A DNA stretch of 58,233 nt, from contig WJMA01000006.1 in NCBI GenBank assembly GCA_014728175.1, positions 1 through 58,233 on the forward strand, in the 5' to 3' direction. The position numbers and the translations under genes are program-made. The notes under the pieces were generated by a model. The model did not search any database, was not told the DNA's origin, and worked only from the letters and a program-made list of their open reading frames with translations. Below, piece by piece: positions 50,331-58,233 of the stretch (within the stretch, counting starts at the first letter, position 1; each line of letters opens with the position of its first letter). Origin of the DNA: Candidatus Fermentibacterota bacterium. Lineage in GTDB: Bacteria; Fermentibacterota; Fermentibacteria; Fermentibacterales; JCC-6.

Positions 50331-51267
50331 GGAGAAGGCGGCAGGCACCGCCGCAGGAGGGGTAGCTTTCGCAGGCTAGACAGTCCGGCTTGAGGTTGTT
50401 CTGCCTGAATCTGCGGGCCGGATGGCTCTCGGAGAGTTCGGTGAAGCTGTTCTCCATTAGGTTGCCCAGGATCACCGGGCTCTGCTCGCAGGTTCTCAGG
50501 TTGCCCGAGGGATCGACCGCCCACTTCTCCCGGCCGCAGTGGCAGGGTCCGAAAGAGACATGGGGATACTGCCTGTGTGGTACGATGCAGTCCTCGACCG
50601 GGATTCCCGTGTAGACCGCCATGCCGGTCCTTCCCGCCACGGAGTCTGCCTGCTTCAGCATCTTCTCCAGGTGTTCGGTGGATAGCGACAACTGGGCTGC
50701 GTTCTTCCTGCCCCTTCCCGTGGGTACGAACCTGTTCAGGGCGGCTGCCCGGGCGCCCAGGGCAAACGCCAGCTCAATGGCTCTGCCGGTCTCTTCCAAA
50801 TTGGGTCTGCACACCATGATCGATGCGCTTGCCGGAACCGCGGTATCCGCAATGGCCACGATGGCGTCCCTGGCTCTTCTCAACCGGTTGTCGCCGCACA
50901 GCCGGGTGTAAGTTTCGGCCGTGGCGGCCGGTAGTGAAACCTCGAAGTGTGAGATGCCGGCGGAGACCAGCCTTCTCGCCGCCTTGCTATCCAGAAGGGT
51001 GCCGTTGGTAGTCAGCCCCACCTTGAGGGCCAGATTCCTGAGGGTCTCCGCCATCCGGGGAAGGTCGGCCCTCAGCAGGGGCTCCCCTCCGGTGATGGTT
51101 ACCCCCGTCGGGTGGGCGTCGTCGCGAATCCGTTTGAACAGCTCTTCGATATCGTCCAGGGAAAGCTCGGAAGGCTTGGAGTGCTTGCCCAGCCATACGT
51201 TGTAGCAAAAGACGCATTCCAGGTTGCATCTGGGTGTAGCTTCGAAAACCAGCCAGAGGTCGGGCAA
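50314..51267 (-). CDS. Radical SAM/SPASM-type protein
   Basis: 317 residues, TTG start with AGAGGAT upstream. The 4Fe-4S/SAM motif is CNLECVFC (Cys14, 18, 21), followed by GVTITGGEPLLR. A C-terminal Cys-rich region (CHCGREKW, NLRTCEQSP, CLACESYPSCGGAC) is the SPASM type that holds auxiliary clusters and marks peptide- or protein-modifying enzymes. It starts two bases after the stop of an unknown membrane protein gene, so the two are coupled. The substrate is unknown; the membrane protein or a peptide from elsewhere are candidates. Confidence 0.93.
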   Translation of the reverse strand: MPDLWLVFEATPRCNLECVFCYNVWLGKHSKPSELSLDDIEELFKRIRDDAHPTGVTITGGEPLLRADLPRMAETLRNLALKVGLTTNGTLLDSKAARRLVSAGISHFEVSLPAATAETYTRLCGDNRLRRARDAIVAIADTAVPASASIMVCRPNLEETGRAIELAFALGARAAALNRFVPTGRGRKNAAQLSLSTEHLEKMLKQADSVAGRTGMAVYTGIPVEDCIVPHRQYPHVSFGPCHCGREKWAVDPSGNLRTCEQSPVILGNLMENSFTELSESHPARRFRQNNLKPDCLACESYPSCGGACRLLPPGRS

Positions 51268-51269
51268 GC

Positions 51270-52229
51270 CTATCCTCTGAGAACCAGGTCTGACAGCAGC
51301 AGCCTGAGCTCGGGAAGCGCCTTCTGCAGGTCGCCCAGGCCGGCCTTGAACCGCTCGTACTGCTCCGGCTCGGAGGCTATCCAGTCCGGGGGCTGTTCGT
51401 TGCCGTACTTCTCCAGGCTGTCCAGCATGGCGTCATGGTGCTGCTCGACGGCCGCGATGACGGTTTCGACGGGGTCTTTCTCGGTCCCACCGGGCCTGGG
51501 ATAGCCGTATCGGAACGAGTAGAACCAGTTGTCGGCCATGTAGCTGGTATCTATCTCCTCCAGAACGGTCCACAGCACGGCCTTCTCGAATATGCCCTGC
51601 ATGCATCTGCTTACCTCTTCGGAGGAAACTGCGTCCGACCGATACAGGGCAAGAAGCGTATCTATCCTCAGCTCCAGCTCGTTGAGGCTGGATGACCTCT
51701 CCATGGCGGTCCAGGGTGGTGCCATCCTGGTCATCATCATCGGGTCCATCCGGGAGAGCCGCTCCACCCTGATGGCGGTCAAGTCCAGCACCAGCCGCAG
51801 CGCCTTGGTGGAGCATCCCAGCCGGTCGGCGGTCCGAATGAGCTCTTCCCGGTGCTCGACCAGCACGGCCTGCAGGGAGTCACCCTTGGTGTAATCGACT
51901 ATCGAGGTGTAGCCGTAGTAGCTGTTCATGCTGTCGGGAGGGCTGAGGTCGTCCAGATCCCGCCATAAAGATACGAGCTTGCCCCAGGTGGGAGTGGCCA
52001 TCAGGCTGCGCAGAGAGTTCTCGTTCTCCGTATCGCCCGATTCTATGGTTACGGCTTCCGGCCCGGGCCGGGCGTGGAGGGTGCCGGATATCAAGCACAG
52101 AGCGGAAACGACCGATACCATCCAGGTGGGCGCGGAGCTGCCGCCGCCTCTTCTTCTGAGCAGCCATAGTAACACGCATAGAGCAACTGCTGCGGCAGCT
52201 CCGACCGCATACTGCCAGACTTTTGACAT
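51270..52229 (-). CDS. Membrane-anchored protein of unknown family, partner of the radical SAM protein
   Basis: 319 residues from ATG 52229 (GGGGG five bases upstream); a GTG at 52235 is the alternative. One or two N-terminal hydrophobic helices (YAVGAAAAVALCVLLWLL and WMVSVVSALCLISGT) precede a helical soluble domain with few Cys (GCSTKALRL, SRCMQGIF). Late motifs: ADNWFYSFRYGYPRPGG. I know no family for it. It has no repeats or precursor-like leader, so it is less likely to be a ribosomal peptide and more likely a target, scaffold or transport partner. Confidence 0.7.
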   Translation of the reverse strand: MSKVWQYAVGAAAAVALCVLLWLLRRRGGGSSAPTWMVSVVSALCLISGTLHARPGPEAVTIESGDTENENSLRSLMATPTWGKLVSLWRDLDDLSPPDSMNSYYGYTSIVDYTKGDSLQAVLVEHREELIRTADRLGCSTKALRLVLDLTAIRVERLSRMDPMMMTRMAPPWTAMERSSSLNELELRIDTLLALYRSDAVSSEEVSRCMQGIFEKAVLWTVLEEIDTSYMADNWFYSFRYGYPRPGGTEKDPVETVIAAVEQHHDAMLDSLEKYGNEQPPDWIASEPEQYERFKAGLGDLQKALPELRLLLSDLVLRG

Positions 52230-52316
52230 ATCCACCCCCGTACGCCCGATACCCGTACTACGTCGCCTGGGTGCCCAAACGATCTACCTGGTCAGGGGTC
52301 GGAGGTTCCAGGGGCC

Positions 52317-55025
52317 CTAGCGGAGAACCATCACCTTACTGCACTCGTCGATGTCTCCCGCGGTTACCCTGACTATGTACAGGCCGGAGGCTACCGGCGT
52401 ACCGTCGGTGCCCCGCAGGTTCCACCGCAGCTGTTTCCGACCCTCGTCCAGCGATCCGTCGACCGGCATGGCCACCAGCCTTCCGGCCAGGTCGTAGACC
52501 CGCATCGTGACCCTTCCTCCGGATGACGGTACGAAGACGGGAAGGGACAGGGACTGAGCGGCCGGGTTGGGGAAGGGCGTTCCCAGCTCGAACCTCATGG
52601 GGCTCTGTTGGCCTGATCCTATGCCTGTTGCCGGTTCTACGGTCAGCCGGAAAGACCAGTCGCCGTAGGTTACGTAGGTCCAGCCGGAGCTGGCGTTGTG
52701 CCACCAACTGCGGAGAACCTTGGGGTCTTCCGTGTCCGTTCCCACTCCCAGGGCCTTGGCGTCGGGCCAGTGGGTGACGAACCACAGATCCTGGGCCTGC
52801 TCGATCCAAACATCGAACGGGACCTCCAGCCAGGCGGGTGCCGAGGAGACGCTCAGGCTGTCGAAGAGCTGGAAGGGATCGCTTATGTCGGGCAGCCCCG
52901 TTCCGTCGTCGGGGAACAGGCCTCCCCAGGAGAACATCTCCGTGCTGTTCACGTAGAGCCTGCCTTCGGTAACCTGGTAGGGAGCCTCGATCATGGGAGT
53001 GAACCTGACGGCGAACATGTCGTCGTCCAGGCTGCCCACCCAGTAGTAGGTCTCCCAGCTGCCGTCCTCGTATATGATTTCGTAGCTAACATGGAAGTTC
53101 TTGTCGGCGTTATCGTTACCGGGAACGTAATCGTCGGCGAGGTTCACCGTCAGCTCTGCATAGTAGCTGCCCGTGTCCGCCGGCGCCCAGGAGGGAAGCT
53201 CCAGCACCTCGGTCTCGGCCGGGCCGAGGACGGAGGTGGTCGCCTGCTCCTGGTACACCTGGGTTCCTCCCAGACTTATCGTGAGAGTGGCGTCGAACGA
53301 CTCGGAGTAGGTTCCGTTGTTCTTCACCTCCACCAAAGGAGGAAAACTCATTAGGACGGTGTTCTCGTCGTAGGGCCTTACCACCTCCTCGGCCGCCGCG
53401 TCGTGGTAGGCGCGAACGACCGTGCGCAGTGTGTCGTTCTCCGGGAACACGTCGCCGGAGAGGGTGGTGACGGCCTCGAAGGTCCACTCCCCGTAATCCG
53501 GCACGGTCCAGTCCTGGAAGTAAACTTGCTGCGACGAGCCGGGGGCCAGGTTGGAGACGGAGGAGGTGTCCGACCAAGCGTCGGGGCCGGACTCCGGGTA
53601 GATCCTGGAGATTACGTCGAAACTCTCGGTGCTCTGGCCCACGTTGGTCACGGTGACCTCGGGGCTTACCACGTTGCCTACCTGCTGGTTCTCCTGGGGA
53701 TGGGCCACCGCGGTTACGGCGACGTCGTGGTTGCCGGCCTCGACTATCCTCAGAGAGTAGACCTCGCCGCCGTTGCCCATCTGCCGGGCGTGTACTGCCT
53801 TGCCCGAGGCGGTTACGTAGGAGCCGTCTTCGCTCACGTCGACCGAGTAGATCGAACCCGGCTCGTCCACGTCGTCCAGAAGGTTGAAGATCACGTTTCC
53901 GTCGTAGTCGAACACGGTTACCACGTCGCCGAAGGTGCCTCCGTACTGGCCCCACGACCCGGCGGCGATTATCTGCCCGTCGTCGGACAGGTCGACCGAG
54001 GAGACCTCGTCGCCGTACTGCTGGTACTCCCACAGCATCGAAGGTGAGCCGGAAGCCGGCCAATCGACCGCTATGGCCTTTCCGGCGTAGGGGTTGAAGG
54101 CTAGAGTCCCGCAGGCCACCGTACGGCCGTCGTCGCTTATGCCCACCGAGGTTACCCAGCTGTCGCCGGTGGGTATTCTGGCCTCCTGGCTCCAGGAAGA
54201 GCCGTCGAACTCGTAGAGCGTGACGTATCCGTGAAAATCACCGGTTACCAATCTGCTGCCGTCGCCGGATATGTCGGCCTTGGTCTGGCTGTAGTTGCCG
54301 ATGGTGCTTCCGACCATGCTTCCGTCGGACATGTCGTAAACGTGGACCCCGTCGCTGGAGTCGTACACGGTTACCGCGACCCTGCTTCCGTCGGCGCAGA
54401 TCTCGACTCCGTACAAACCGTAACCGGTTGTCACTAGGTCGGATTCCCAGAGCTGGGATCCGGTCTGAACGTCCACGCACCTTACCTTGGCCGTGCCGTA
54501 GGGCACGTAGACCAGGTAGGAGCCGTCGTCGGATACGTCCTGAACGCTAGCCGGGCCGAAGCTGGCCGAGGGATTGGAGGACGGGGTGAGCCAGACCAGG
54601 CTACCCAGAGCAGAGGAAGATGCGGAAAAGATATCGCTGCCCGATCCGGCGGCCACGTCCATCTTGGGATTGTCCGAGGGAGCCGGATACTCCCACATGG
54701 GTTCCCCGGCACCCAGCGTAACGTACCTGGCAAGCCTTTCGTTGTTGAGGTACCAGGACGCGAATATCCCGGTGCCCGGGCCGTTCATAACCGCCTCGTT
54801 GGCTATTGCGTTGCGGTGGTTGCGGTCCACCCAGAGCTGTTCGGCCCTGTACAGGACGCTGGGACCTCCGGCCGTGGGAACGTCCACGGCCTCGAACGGC
54901 GTTTGCACCGCGGCTCCGTTGGTAAGGATTATCTCTCCCAGCAGACCGTCCTGAATGGGATTCTGCACGACCTGATGCCCCGTGGGCACCGAAAACGCAA
55001 TGGCCAGCGCAAGCAATGCGGACAT
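52317..55025 (-). CDS. Large secreted propeller protein with C-terminal FlgD/T9SS-like sorting domain
   Basis: 902 residues with a signal peptide (LLALAIAFSVPTG) and GAGGAGGAAG before the start. Residues about 90-440 are blade repeats of the WD40/PQQ type (DISGDGSRLVTGDF, VDLSDDGQIIAAGSWGQYGG). Then come two CARDB-like beta domains (about 430-620) and a jelly-roll-like part. The last 80 residues (SLPVFVPSSGGRVTMRVYDL, ASGLYIVRVTAG) are a FlgD-like Ig fold that serves as a type IX sorting or anchoring domain in FCB bacteria. It is probably exported to the cell surface or outside. Confidence 0.87.
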   Translation of the reverse strand: MSALLALAIAFSVPTGHQVVQNPIQDGLLGEIILTNGAAVQTPFEAVDVPTAGGPSVLYRAEQLWVDRNHRNAIANEAVMNGPGTGIFASWYLNNERLARYVTLGAGEPMWEYPAPSDNPKMDVAAGSGSDIFSASSSALGSLVWLTPSSNPSASFGPASVQDVSDDGSYLVYVPYGTAKVRCVDVQTGSQLWESDLVTTGYGLYGVEICADGSRVAVTVYDSSDGVHVYDMSDGSMVGSTIGNYSQTKADISGDGSRLVTGDFHGYVTLYEFDGSSWSQEARIPTGDSWVTSVGISDDGRTVACGTLAFNPYAGKAIAVDWPASGSPSMLWEYQQYGDEVSSVDLSDDGQIIAAGSWGQYGGTFGDVVTVFDYDGNVIFNLLDDVDEPGSIYSVDVSEDGSYVTASGKAVHARQMGNGGEVYSLRIVEAGNHDVAVTAVAHPQENQQVGNVVSPEVTVTNVGQSTESFDVISRIYPESGPDAWSDTSSVSNLAPGSSQQVYFQDWTVPDYGEWTFEAVTTLSGDVFPENDTLRTVVRAYHDAAAEEVVRPYDENTVLMSFPPLVEVKNNGTYSESFDATLTISLGGTQVYQEQATTSVLGPAETEVLELPSWAPADTGSYYAELTVNLADDYVPGNDNADKNFHVSYEIIYEDGSWETYYWVGSLDDDMFAVRFTPMIEAPYQVTEGRLYVNSTEMFSWGGLFPDDGTGLPDISDPFQLFDSLSVSSAPAWLEVPFDVWIEQAQDLWFVTHWPDAKALGVGTDTEDPKVLRSWWHNASSGWTYVTYGDWSFRLTVEPATGIGSGQQSPMRFELGTPFPNPAAQSLSLPVFVPSSGGRVTMRVYDLAGRLVAMPVDGSLDEGRKQLRWNLRGTDGTPVASGLYIVRVTAGDIDECSKVMVLR

Positions 55026-55172
55026 GATCGCTTCCTCCTCTCGAAACGTGTTTTCTTTAGGTCAGTATAGCTCTGAGGGACAGGAATATCAAGAAGTCCT
55101 TCCTCGAAAGTTTGGCCGATGCTTGCGGAAGACCTCGATCTCTGGTAGCTTCATGCACGTTCAACAGGCACC

Positions 55173-56063
55173 ATGGGCTCATCCGGGGAATACGTATTGA
55201 AACCACAGTCAGGTACCGAGGCTCCAACCTTGCCCGCTCTACGGGACGTAACGCGTAGAAGGAGGAAGGTGGAGCGGATCATCGGCGTCCGCTACGAGGA
55301 AGGGCTGGGTCACTGCGGCATACCCCGGGAGCGGCTGGAAAAGCTCGAGCATAGGAAAGAACTGTGCCTACTGGCCGCCCGGCTTCTTGGCAACGGGCGG
55401 TGGCGGTTGCGCAACGAGGGCGTCAAGCTGCTGGGCCTGTGCGGCTGTGAACGTTCGGCCGGGCTCCTTCTGCAGGTACTGACCGATCGTACTCCCGCGT
55501 CCCGGCTGCACCGATTCCTGGGCGGCGACTTCCGCAGAACTGGTTTCGAGCGCCGCAACGCGCTGACCGGCATTGCCCTGCTGGGGGCATGGAGCGAGGA
55601 CGTAATCGATGGGGTATGTACCACCCTGGAAGATCCTTACTACGAGGTCAGGGCTGCGGCCTGCATCTGGTTGAGAACCGTTCTCAGTGGTGTCTGCGAG
55701 ATGGCAGAACCTTCGGAAGACGACCTTGGCAGACTGACCGACCAGGTTCGGAAATTACTGAGCGACAAGAATACTGAGGCCAGGACCCAGGCCCTGCACA
55801 CCTGGGGCTGCCTGGCCTCTCCCGCCGAGGTGCTCGAGGCTTGCGAGCCACTCCTGCAGCACTCCGCGGTGAGAGTCAGGGAAGCTCTGCTCAAGGCTCT
55901 ACATGCCCTTCTGGATAGATTCCCCTCCGACCGGGAGCTGCACGCGGAGATGGGCCGTATGCTGAACGGCTTTCTTCTATCCTCGGTGGCCATGCATCCG
56001 CTGTACCCCTTGCGGGCCCGTTACGCCAAGATCCGTCAGAAGCTGGGAAGGAACAGCTCTTGA
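55173..56063 (+). CDS. HEAT-repeat protein
   Basis: 296 residues, mostly helices in pairs, with HEAT-like repeats (LLGNGRWRLRNEGVKLLGL, VEDPYYEVRAAACIWLRT-type, KNTEARTQALHTWGCLAS, SAVRVREALLKALHALLD). No signal peptide. HEAT proteins act as scaffolds. Its stop overlaps the mraY start, so the two are translated together; this coupling is its only functional clue. The start is not certain because no strong ribosome site is visible. Confidence 0.82.
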   Translation: MGSSGEYVLKPQSGTEAPTLPALRDVTRRRRKVERIIGVRYEEGLGHCGIPRERLEKLEHRKELCLLAARLLGNGRWRLRNEGVKLLGLCGCERSAGLLLQVLTDRTPASRLHRFLGGDFRRTGFERRNALTGIALLGAWSEDVIDGVCTTLEDPYYEVRAAACIWLRTVLSGVCEMAEPSEDDLGRLTDQVRKLLSDKNTEARTQALHTWGCLASPAEVLEACEPLLQHSAVRVREALLKALHALLDRFPSDRELHAEMGRMLNGFLLSSVAMHPLYPLRARYAKIRQKLGRNSS

Positions 56064-57181
56064 TATATCTGCTTGCCAGTTATCTGTCCGGTCTGGAAGG
56101 GTTGGAGTTCCTCCGGGTGCTCAACTACGTATCGGTGCGATCGATAGGGGCCGCCGTGACTACCCTGGCAGCCATGGTCCTGTTCTCCCCGCCTGTTATC
56201 AGAATGCTGCATCGAGCTGGGCAGAGGGATACCCAGAGAAGCTTCGACAGTCATCTGGGTAAATCGAAGTCAGGCACTCCCACCATGGGGGGGGCGATAA
56301 TCGTGGTGGTGGTCCTGGTTTCGCTTCTGCTGTGGAGCGATCCCATGTCTCCTTTCGTGTGGGTGGTCGCTGCCTCCCTGGTGGTGTTCGGCGGCCTGGG
56401 CATGGCTGATGACCTGACCAAGGTAAGGGGAGGTGGGGCCGACGCCGGCCTGAGCAGGAAAACCAAGATCACCGTTCAGGTTCTGTTCGGGCTGCTGGTG
56501 GGGGTTTTCCTGTACGTGGAGTCCCTGAGCCCGTTTCCTCCGGAGATAGCGGATACGATCGGAATACCCTTCATTAAACCCGCCGCCTACGGAGGTTTCG
56601 ATGTACACCTGGGTTGGGTGTACGTGCTGTTCGTAGCATTCGTGGTGGTGGCGATCTCCAACGCGGTTAACCTGATCGACGGCCTGGACGGCCTGGCCGC
56701 CGGAACCACCCTTCCCACCCTGCTGGTCTACGGGATTTTCGCCTACCTGCTGGGCAACGTCAGACTGAGCGAGTACCTGCTGTACCACTTCATCCCCGGG
56801 GTGCACGAGCTGGTGGTCTTCGCCGCCGCCATGACCGGAGCCCTGATAGGATTCCTGTGGTACAACTCTTACCCCGCCCAGATCTTCATGGGAGACACCG
56901 GAAGCCTCTCCCTGGGAGGAATTCTGGCGGCGATGGTGGTACTGACCAAGCAGGAGCTCCTTTTCCTCCTGGCGGGGGGGCTGTTTCTGTTCGTAAACCT
57001 CACCCACCTTATAGGAGACCGGATAGGCATACACATGCTGGGGCGGAGGATCTTCTATCGGACGCCCATCCACCACACGTTCGAGCACCTGGGCATAGCC
57101 GAGCCCAAGGTGGTTCTGCGGTTCACCGTGGTGGCCATGGTACTGGCCGTGCTGGCACTGGCCACCATAAAGCTGAGATGA
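56060..57181 (+). CDS. mraY: Phospho-N-acetylmuramoyl-pentapeptide-transferase
   Basis: 373 residues, TTG start overlapping the HEAT stop. About ten membrane helices. Active-site motifs are intact: GLGMADDLTK, ISNAVNLIDGLDGLAAG, and FYRTPIHHTFEHLG; KSGTPTMGGAIIV marks the first loop. It makes lipid I in peptidoglycan synthesis on the inner membrane. Normally it lies among mur genes; here none are near, so the gene is displaced or the mur cluster is split. A WecA-type role is possible but the HH motif favours MraY. Confidence 0.92.
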   Translation: MIYLLASYLSGLEGLEFLRVLNYVSVRSIGAAVTTLAAMVLFSPPVIRMLHRAGQRDTQRSFDSHLGKSKSGTPTMGGAIIVVVVLVSLLLWSDPMSPFVWVVAASLVVFGGLGMADDLTKVRGGGADAGLSRKTKITVQVLFGLLVGVFLYVESLSPFPPEIADTIGIPFIKPAAYGGFDVHLGWVYVLFVAFVVVAISNAVNLIDGLDGLAAGTTLPTLLVYGIFAYLLGNVRLSEYLLYHFIPGVHELVVFAAAMTGALIGFLWYNSYPAQIFMGDTGSLSLGGILAAMVVLTKQELLFLLAGGLFLFVNLTHLIGDRIGIHMLGRRIFYRTPIHHTFEHLGIAEPKVVLRFTVVAMVLAVLALATIKLR

Positions 57182-57209
57182 GAAACCCGAATAAGGAAAG
57201 GACCCTAAG

Positions 57210-57872
57210 ATGAGCATGAGCAACCTGATTTTGGGAAGGCTTGTAGCGGTGGCAGGCTTCGTGGTGCTCGTCCTGGGTGTGCTACTATGGGGATCCACGG
57301 CCGCCGAGGTGCTGGGTATAGCCGGCGTGGTGGGGGGAACGCTGCTGGCGCGCAATGGATCCCTGGAGAAGTCCAAAGAGGACTACAGGAGCAGGCGCAA
57401 GGTTCTTCTGGGAGCCCGCAGGATGATAGAGTCCGAGTCTCAGCTGGACGACACCCGGCTGGCAACCATTCTGCAGATGGACGTGGTGGAGGTCAGCAGG
57501 GGAGTGGACTTCGGAATGAACACCGGCTACCTGCCCACCGATCCTTCCCAGGGTGTCTTCCGCCAGAGCATGGGATACCTGTACGTGGATCTGATCAAGG
57601 GCCCACTGGACACCGGTTGGTTCAACAAGCCCACCCTGTGGGTCGGCTCGGAGATATACGGGCGCAGCTGGGGCAGCAAGCTGGCCATACTGAAGCCCGG
57701 ACCCTATCAGGTGGTGGTGGAGATGAAGTACAGGGTGCAGAACCACACGATTAAGAAAAGAACCGGAACCGGGGTCTACGTGGAGGAGAACAAGATAAAG
57801 GGAATCTACTTCCTCTCTCCTCCCGGGGGGATGTTCTTCGGGGGCAAGATCGCGGAGTTCGACTCGGAGTAG
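57210..57872 (+). CDS. Membrane protein of unknown family
   Basis: 220 residues. Two N-terminal hydrophobic segments (VAVAGFVVLVLGVLLWG and AAEVLGIAGVVGGTLLA) and a basic, mostly beta-rich soluble part (KSKEDYRSRRKVLL and on). Motifs such as SMGYLYVDLIKGPL and IKKRTGTGVYVEENKIKGI are not familiar. It follows mraY after 28 bases on the same strand and probably shares its message. No function is suggested. Confidence 0.72.
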   Translation: MSMSNLILGRLVAVAGFVVLVLGVLLWGSTAAEVLGIAGVVGGTLLARNGSLEKSKEDYRSRRKVLLGARRMIESESQLDDTRLATILQMDVVEVSRGVDFGMNTGYLPTDPSQGVFRQSMGYLYVDLIKGPLDTGWFNKPTLWVGSEIYGRSWGSKLAILKPGPYQVVVEMKYRVQNHTIKKRTGTGVYVEENKIKGIYFLSPPGGMFFGGKIAEFDSE

Positions 57873-57905
57873 CTAGATCAAATCTGGAAGTCCCGGCCCA
57901 TCTTT

Positions 57906-57927
57906 CCCGGGACGCTTTTCAAAAATT
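57906..57927 (+). repeat. REP-like GGGACG element, copy 7
   Basis: The plus strand reads CCCGGGACGCTTTTCAAAAA and on. Its reverse complement matches copy 1 (4313-4331) with one substitution in the AAAAACGTCCCG core. It follows the last complete gene by about 30 bases. Confidence 0.55.
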
Positions 57928-58037
57928 CGAATGACCTTTTGCCTTCGCCAATACCACGCGCGCCCGATGTGACGTCATTTACTACCGGCATCGGCGCGAT
58001 TCCTATGTCAACGGGCCGAGAGCGTGGCGGCATCGTC

Positions 58038-58068
58038 TTGACAATTCCCTCGACACAAGGCAGATAGA
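58038..58068 (+). promoter_or_regulatory. Weak candidate promoter of the edge gene
   Basis: TTGACA (58038-58043) is a perfect -35. The best -10 (GATAGA, 58063-58068) is 19 bases downstream, a longer gap than usual. The start codon at 58110 lies about 35 bases further on. Confidence 0.28.
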
Positions 58069-58109
58069 TAGCTGGTAGATTTGCGCTTTTTGCCCAGTAG
58101 GAGGTTGAT

Positions 58110-58233
58110 ATGTTTTCACCCCCCCCGCTGTCTGATACTACTTAGCCTGCTGGTCTCGGTACCCGCCGTTATCTGTACCGCCGACGGCCCGCCACCCAAC
58201 TGCATTCCGGTAATAGCCATGAACGCCTGCCAG
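58110..58233 (+). pseudogene. Secreted protein gene, out of frame at a C8 tract and cut by the window edge
   Basis: ATG 58110 has a strong AGGAGG eight bases upstream. A run of eight C (58119-58126) follows, and the frame then stops at a TAG (codon 12). Dropping one C gives an open frame with a convincing signal peptide (RCLILLSLLVSVPAVICTA) to the right edge. Either the tract is phase-variable, or it is a mutation or assembly error. The protein after the signal is Cys-rich (NCIPVIAMNACQ) as far as seen. It is typed as a pseudogene only because the given sequence is not open. Confidence 0.55.
58119..58126 (+). repeat. C8 homopolymer tract within the first codons of the edge gene
   Basis: Eight consecutive C directly after ATG-TTT-TCA. 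Slippage by one base would switch the reading frame of the signal peptide on or off. Seven C is the length that gives an open frame. Confidence 0.8.

Noticed and set aside
1-58233. CRISPR array, prophage or integrative element
   Set aside because: No regularly spaced repeats, integrase, transposase, phage structural gene or att-like duplication was seen; only the short REP-like elements suggest mobility.

Overview
The window is a stretch of bacterial chromosome, about 60 % GC by eye. It is almost fully coding: no gene-free gap exceeds 300 bases. I see no rRNA, tRNA, CRISPR array, prophage or transposase gene. Arg AGG/AGA and Ile ATA codons are common, and several genes start with TTG or GTG. 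The gene set fits an anaerobic, outer-membrane-bearing member of the FCB-type candidate phyla (Fermentibacteria/WOR-3-like lineages are the sort I have in mind). The evidence is a secreted protein with a C-terminal FlgD/T9SS-type domain, an Mla-type lipid transport operon, RND efflux, TonB, a ferredoxin:thioredoxin reductase fused to a rubredoxin, a rubrerythrin-VIT1 protein, a large MutL/GlmL protein, DUF2099 and DUF2259. The phylum call is inference.

Layout. 1-8.7 kb: a prolyl oligopeptidase with a lipoprotein, a membrane SGNH hydrolase, then a thiol-redox group (MsrB-MsrA fusion, FTR-rubredoxin, glutaredoxin), a zinc alcohol dehydrogenase and a PHP phosphoesterase. 8.7-13.3 kb: an SbcD-like nuclease coupled to a YhaN-like ATPase with membrane segments, a DUF2259 protein and a cupin. 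13.3-18.9 kb: an RND efflux operon led by its own TetR regulator with a clear palindromic operator, preceded by endonuclease V. 19-25.8 kb: a SLOG protein, rubrerythrin-VIT1, PlsC, a nitroreductase/Mth938/MIF operon, and a translationally coupled asparagine-synthetase-like plus GCS2 ligase pair followed by an AhpD-like enzyme. 25.8-32.2 kb: MutL/GlmL-like protein, OsmC, and a HAD-EIIA-antiporter operon. 32.2-37.7 kb: a membrane glycosyltransferase, a three-gene ABC importer behind a structured leader, a TonB protein and a 50-residue membrane protein.

37.8-46.1 kb is one long same-strand run of ten closely spaced genes: DUF2099, STAS-MlaE, MlaF, MlaD, a transport lipoprotein, an Hpt protein, a cytoplasmic sulfatase-fold protein, HtpG, DUF3795 and a zinc-ribbon membrane protein. 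46.1-52.2 kb holds a beta-propeller lipoprotein, SixA, a decayed alpha/beta hydrolase, a sulfatase-fold lipoprotein, and a radical SAM protein coupled to an unknown membrane protein. 52.3-58.2 kb holds a 902-residue secreted propeller protein, a HEAT protein, an isolated MraY, an unknown membrane protein, and a secreted-protein gene cut by the window edge whose frame is interrupted by a C8 tract.

The most unusual signals are: (i) a dispersed REP-like repeat family with a GGGACG core, seen seven times, three of which supply the stop codon and last residues of the gene they abut; one copy is a 90-bp palindrome; (ii) the AsnB-GCS2 pair, which looks like an uncharacterised amide-forming pathway; (iii) the ABC importer leader, where the ribosome-binding site sits in a hairpin loop; (iv) the C8 tract at a start codon; (v) the Mla operon joined to a methanogen-marker family, Hpt and HtpG; (vi) the radical SAM/unknown membrane protein pair.
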